Positions 63,859 to 64,000 of a stretch of 64,000 nt of DNA are shown here, one piece after another. The stretch's first letter is position 1; every line of letters begins with the position of its first letter. Source of the DNA: Acetobacteraceae bacterium (GTDB lineage: Bacteria > Pseudomonadota > Alphaproteobacteria > Acetobacterales > Acetobacteraceae). The DNA is taken from NCBI GenBank assembly GCA_947475245.1, contig CANJLW010000011.1, forward strand, positions 1-64,000. Reading direction: 5' to 3'. A program made the position numbers and the translations under genes. A model generated the notes under the pieces. It saw only the letters and a program-made list of their open reading frames with translations. It did not search any database and was not told the DNA's origin.

Positions 63859-64000
63859 ACGACGACGCCGAGCTGATCGCGGCGTTTTTTCGGCTGGCGG
63901 CGCGGGACGGTTGGCGCGGTGCGACGATCGCCGCCGCGGCGAGCGAGGTCGGCATGCCCTGGCCGGAAGCGCGCGGACGCTTCGCGACTCGCGGGGCGCT
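63855..64000 (+). CDS. COQ9/TetR-type helix-turn-helix protein (partial)
   Basis: Only the first 48 residues are in the window, starting MNDDAELIAAFFRLAARDGWRG in part. The stretch with ATIAAAASEVGMPWPEARGRF in part is a TetR-type recognition helix pair, as found at the N-terminus of COQ9 family proteins and TetR regulators. Its junction with proC is ATGA. Whether it is a regulator or a ubiquinone lipid-binding protein needs the missing C-terminus; the nearby ubiK favours COQ9. Confidence 0.6.
   Translation, partial: MNDDAELIAAFFRLAARDGWRGATIAAAASEVGMPWPEARGRFATRGA

Overview
The window is high-GC DNA, densely coded on both strands, and reads as chromosome of an alphaproteobacterium, most likely Rhodospirillales (Acetobacteraceae-like). 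The grounds are very high GC and codon bias, a PHA phasin, MidA and a COQ9/TetR-like protein, glutaryl-CoA dehydrogenase, a frc-oxc oxalate module, DUF1640 and an Nlp-type regulator. I see no rRNA, tRNA, insertion sequence, prophage or CRISPR array. No gap between genes exceeds about 300 bases. The genus is inference.

Layout. 1-2.7 kb: a truncated 2-hydroxyacid dehydrogenase and a divergent class A penicillin-binding protein. 2.7-9.1 kb: the most unusual block. A TIR-domain protein with 15 near-identical 22-residue leucine-rich repeats converges on, and overlaps by 7 bp, an exported caspase-like/WD40 protein; an OmpA-type peptidoglycan-binding protein diverges from the latter. 9.1-19.5 kb: a collinear minus-strand run (DEAD-box helicase, gcdH, 23S rRNA uridine methyltransferase, TPR protein, Nudix hydrolase, TTC38-like protein, AlaX editing protein, sulfurtransferase, cystathionine beta-lyase), largely coupled by short overlaps. 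19.7-24.2 kb: a Phd/RelE-type toxin-antitoxin pair beside an oxalate module (frc, oxc, FCD-type GntR regulator) with a palindromic operator candidate.

24.3-35.5 kb: an orphan membrane sensor, a PEP-mutase-family enzyme, a PEP-CTERM protein, 3-oxoadipyl-CoA thiolase divergent from an XRE-cupin regulator plus GNAT pair, pgk, a tandem retropepsin-like lipoprotein coupled to pbpC, an SDR and a DUF1640 coiled-coil protein. 35.6-48.2 kb: a catabolic stretch with hydantoinase/oxoprolinase A and B subunits (far apart and on opposite strands), a luciferase-like monooxygenase, a TauD dioxygenase, a FAH-family hydrolase and an enolase-superfamily dehydratase, interleaved with ribA, an unexported L,D-transpeptidase-like protein, a glycosyltransferase, an OmpR-type regulator and xthA.

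48.3-52.2 kb: a DUF2946 protein, a TonB-dependent receptor and a membrane polyferredoxin, together a plausible metal-uptake and reduction module. 52.3-64 kb: enoyl-CoA hydratase, asd with a strong terminator, an RraA-family protein, phasin, pgeF with a lipoprotein, an Nlp-type regulator, a 3-hydroxyisobutyrate dehydrogenase homologue, a tightly overlapping hldD-lgt-midA operon, and a ubiK-ybjN-proC-COQ9/TetR-like operon running off the right edge.

Gene calls rest on protein motifs read by eye. Start codons were moved from the longest possible ORF where a ribosome binding site, signal peptide or domain boundary argued for it. All functional links between neighbours are inference.
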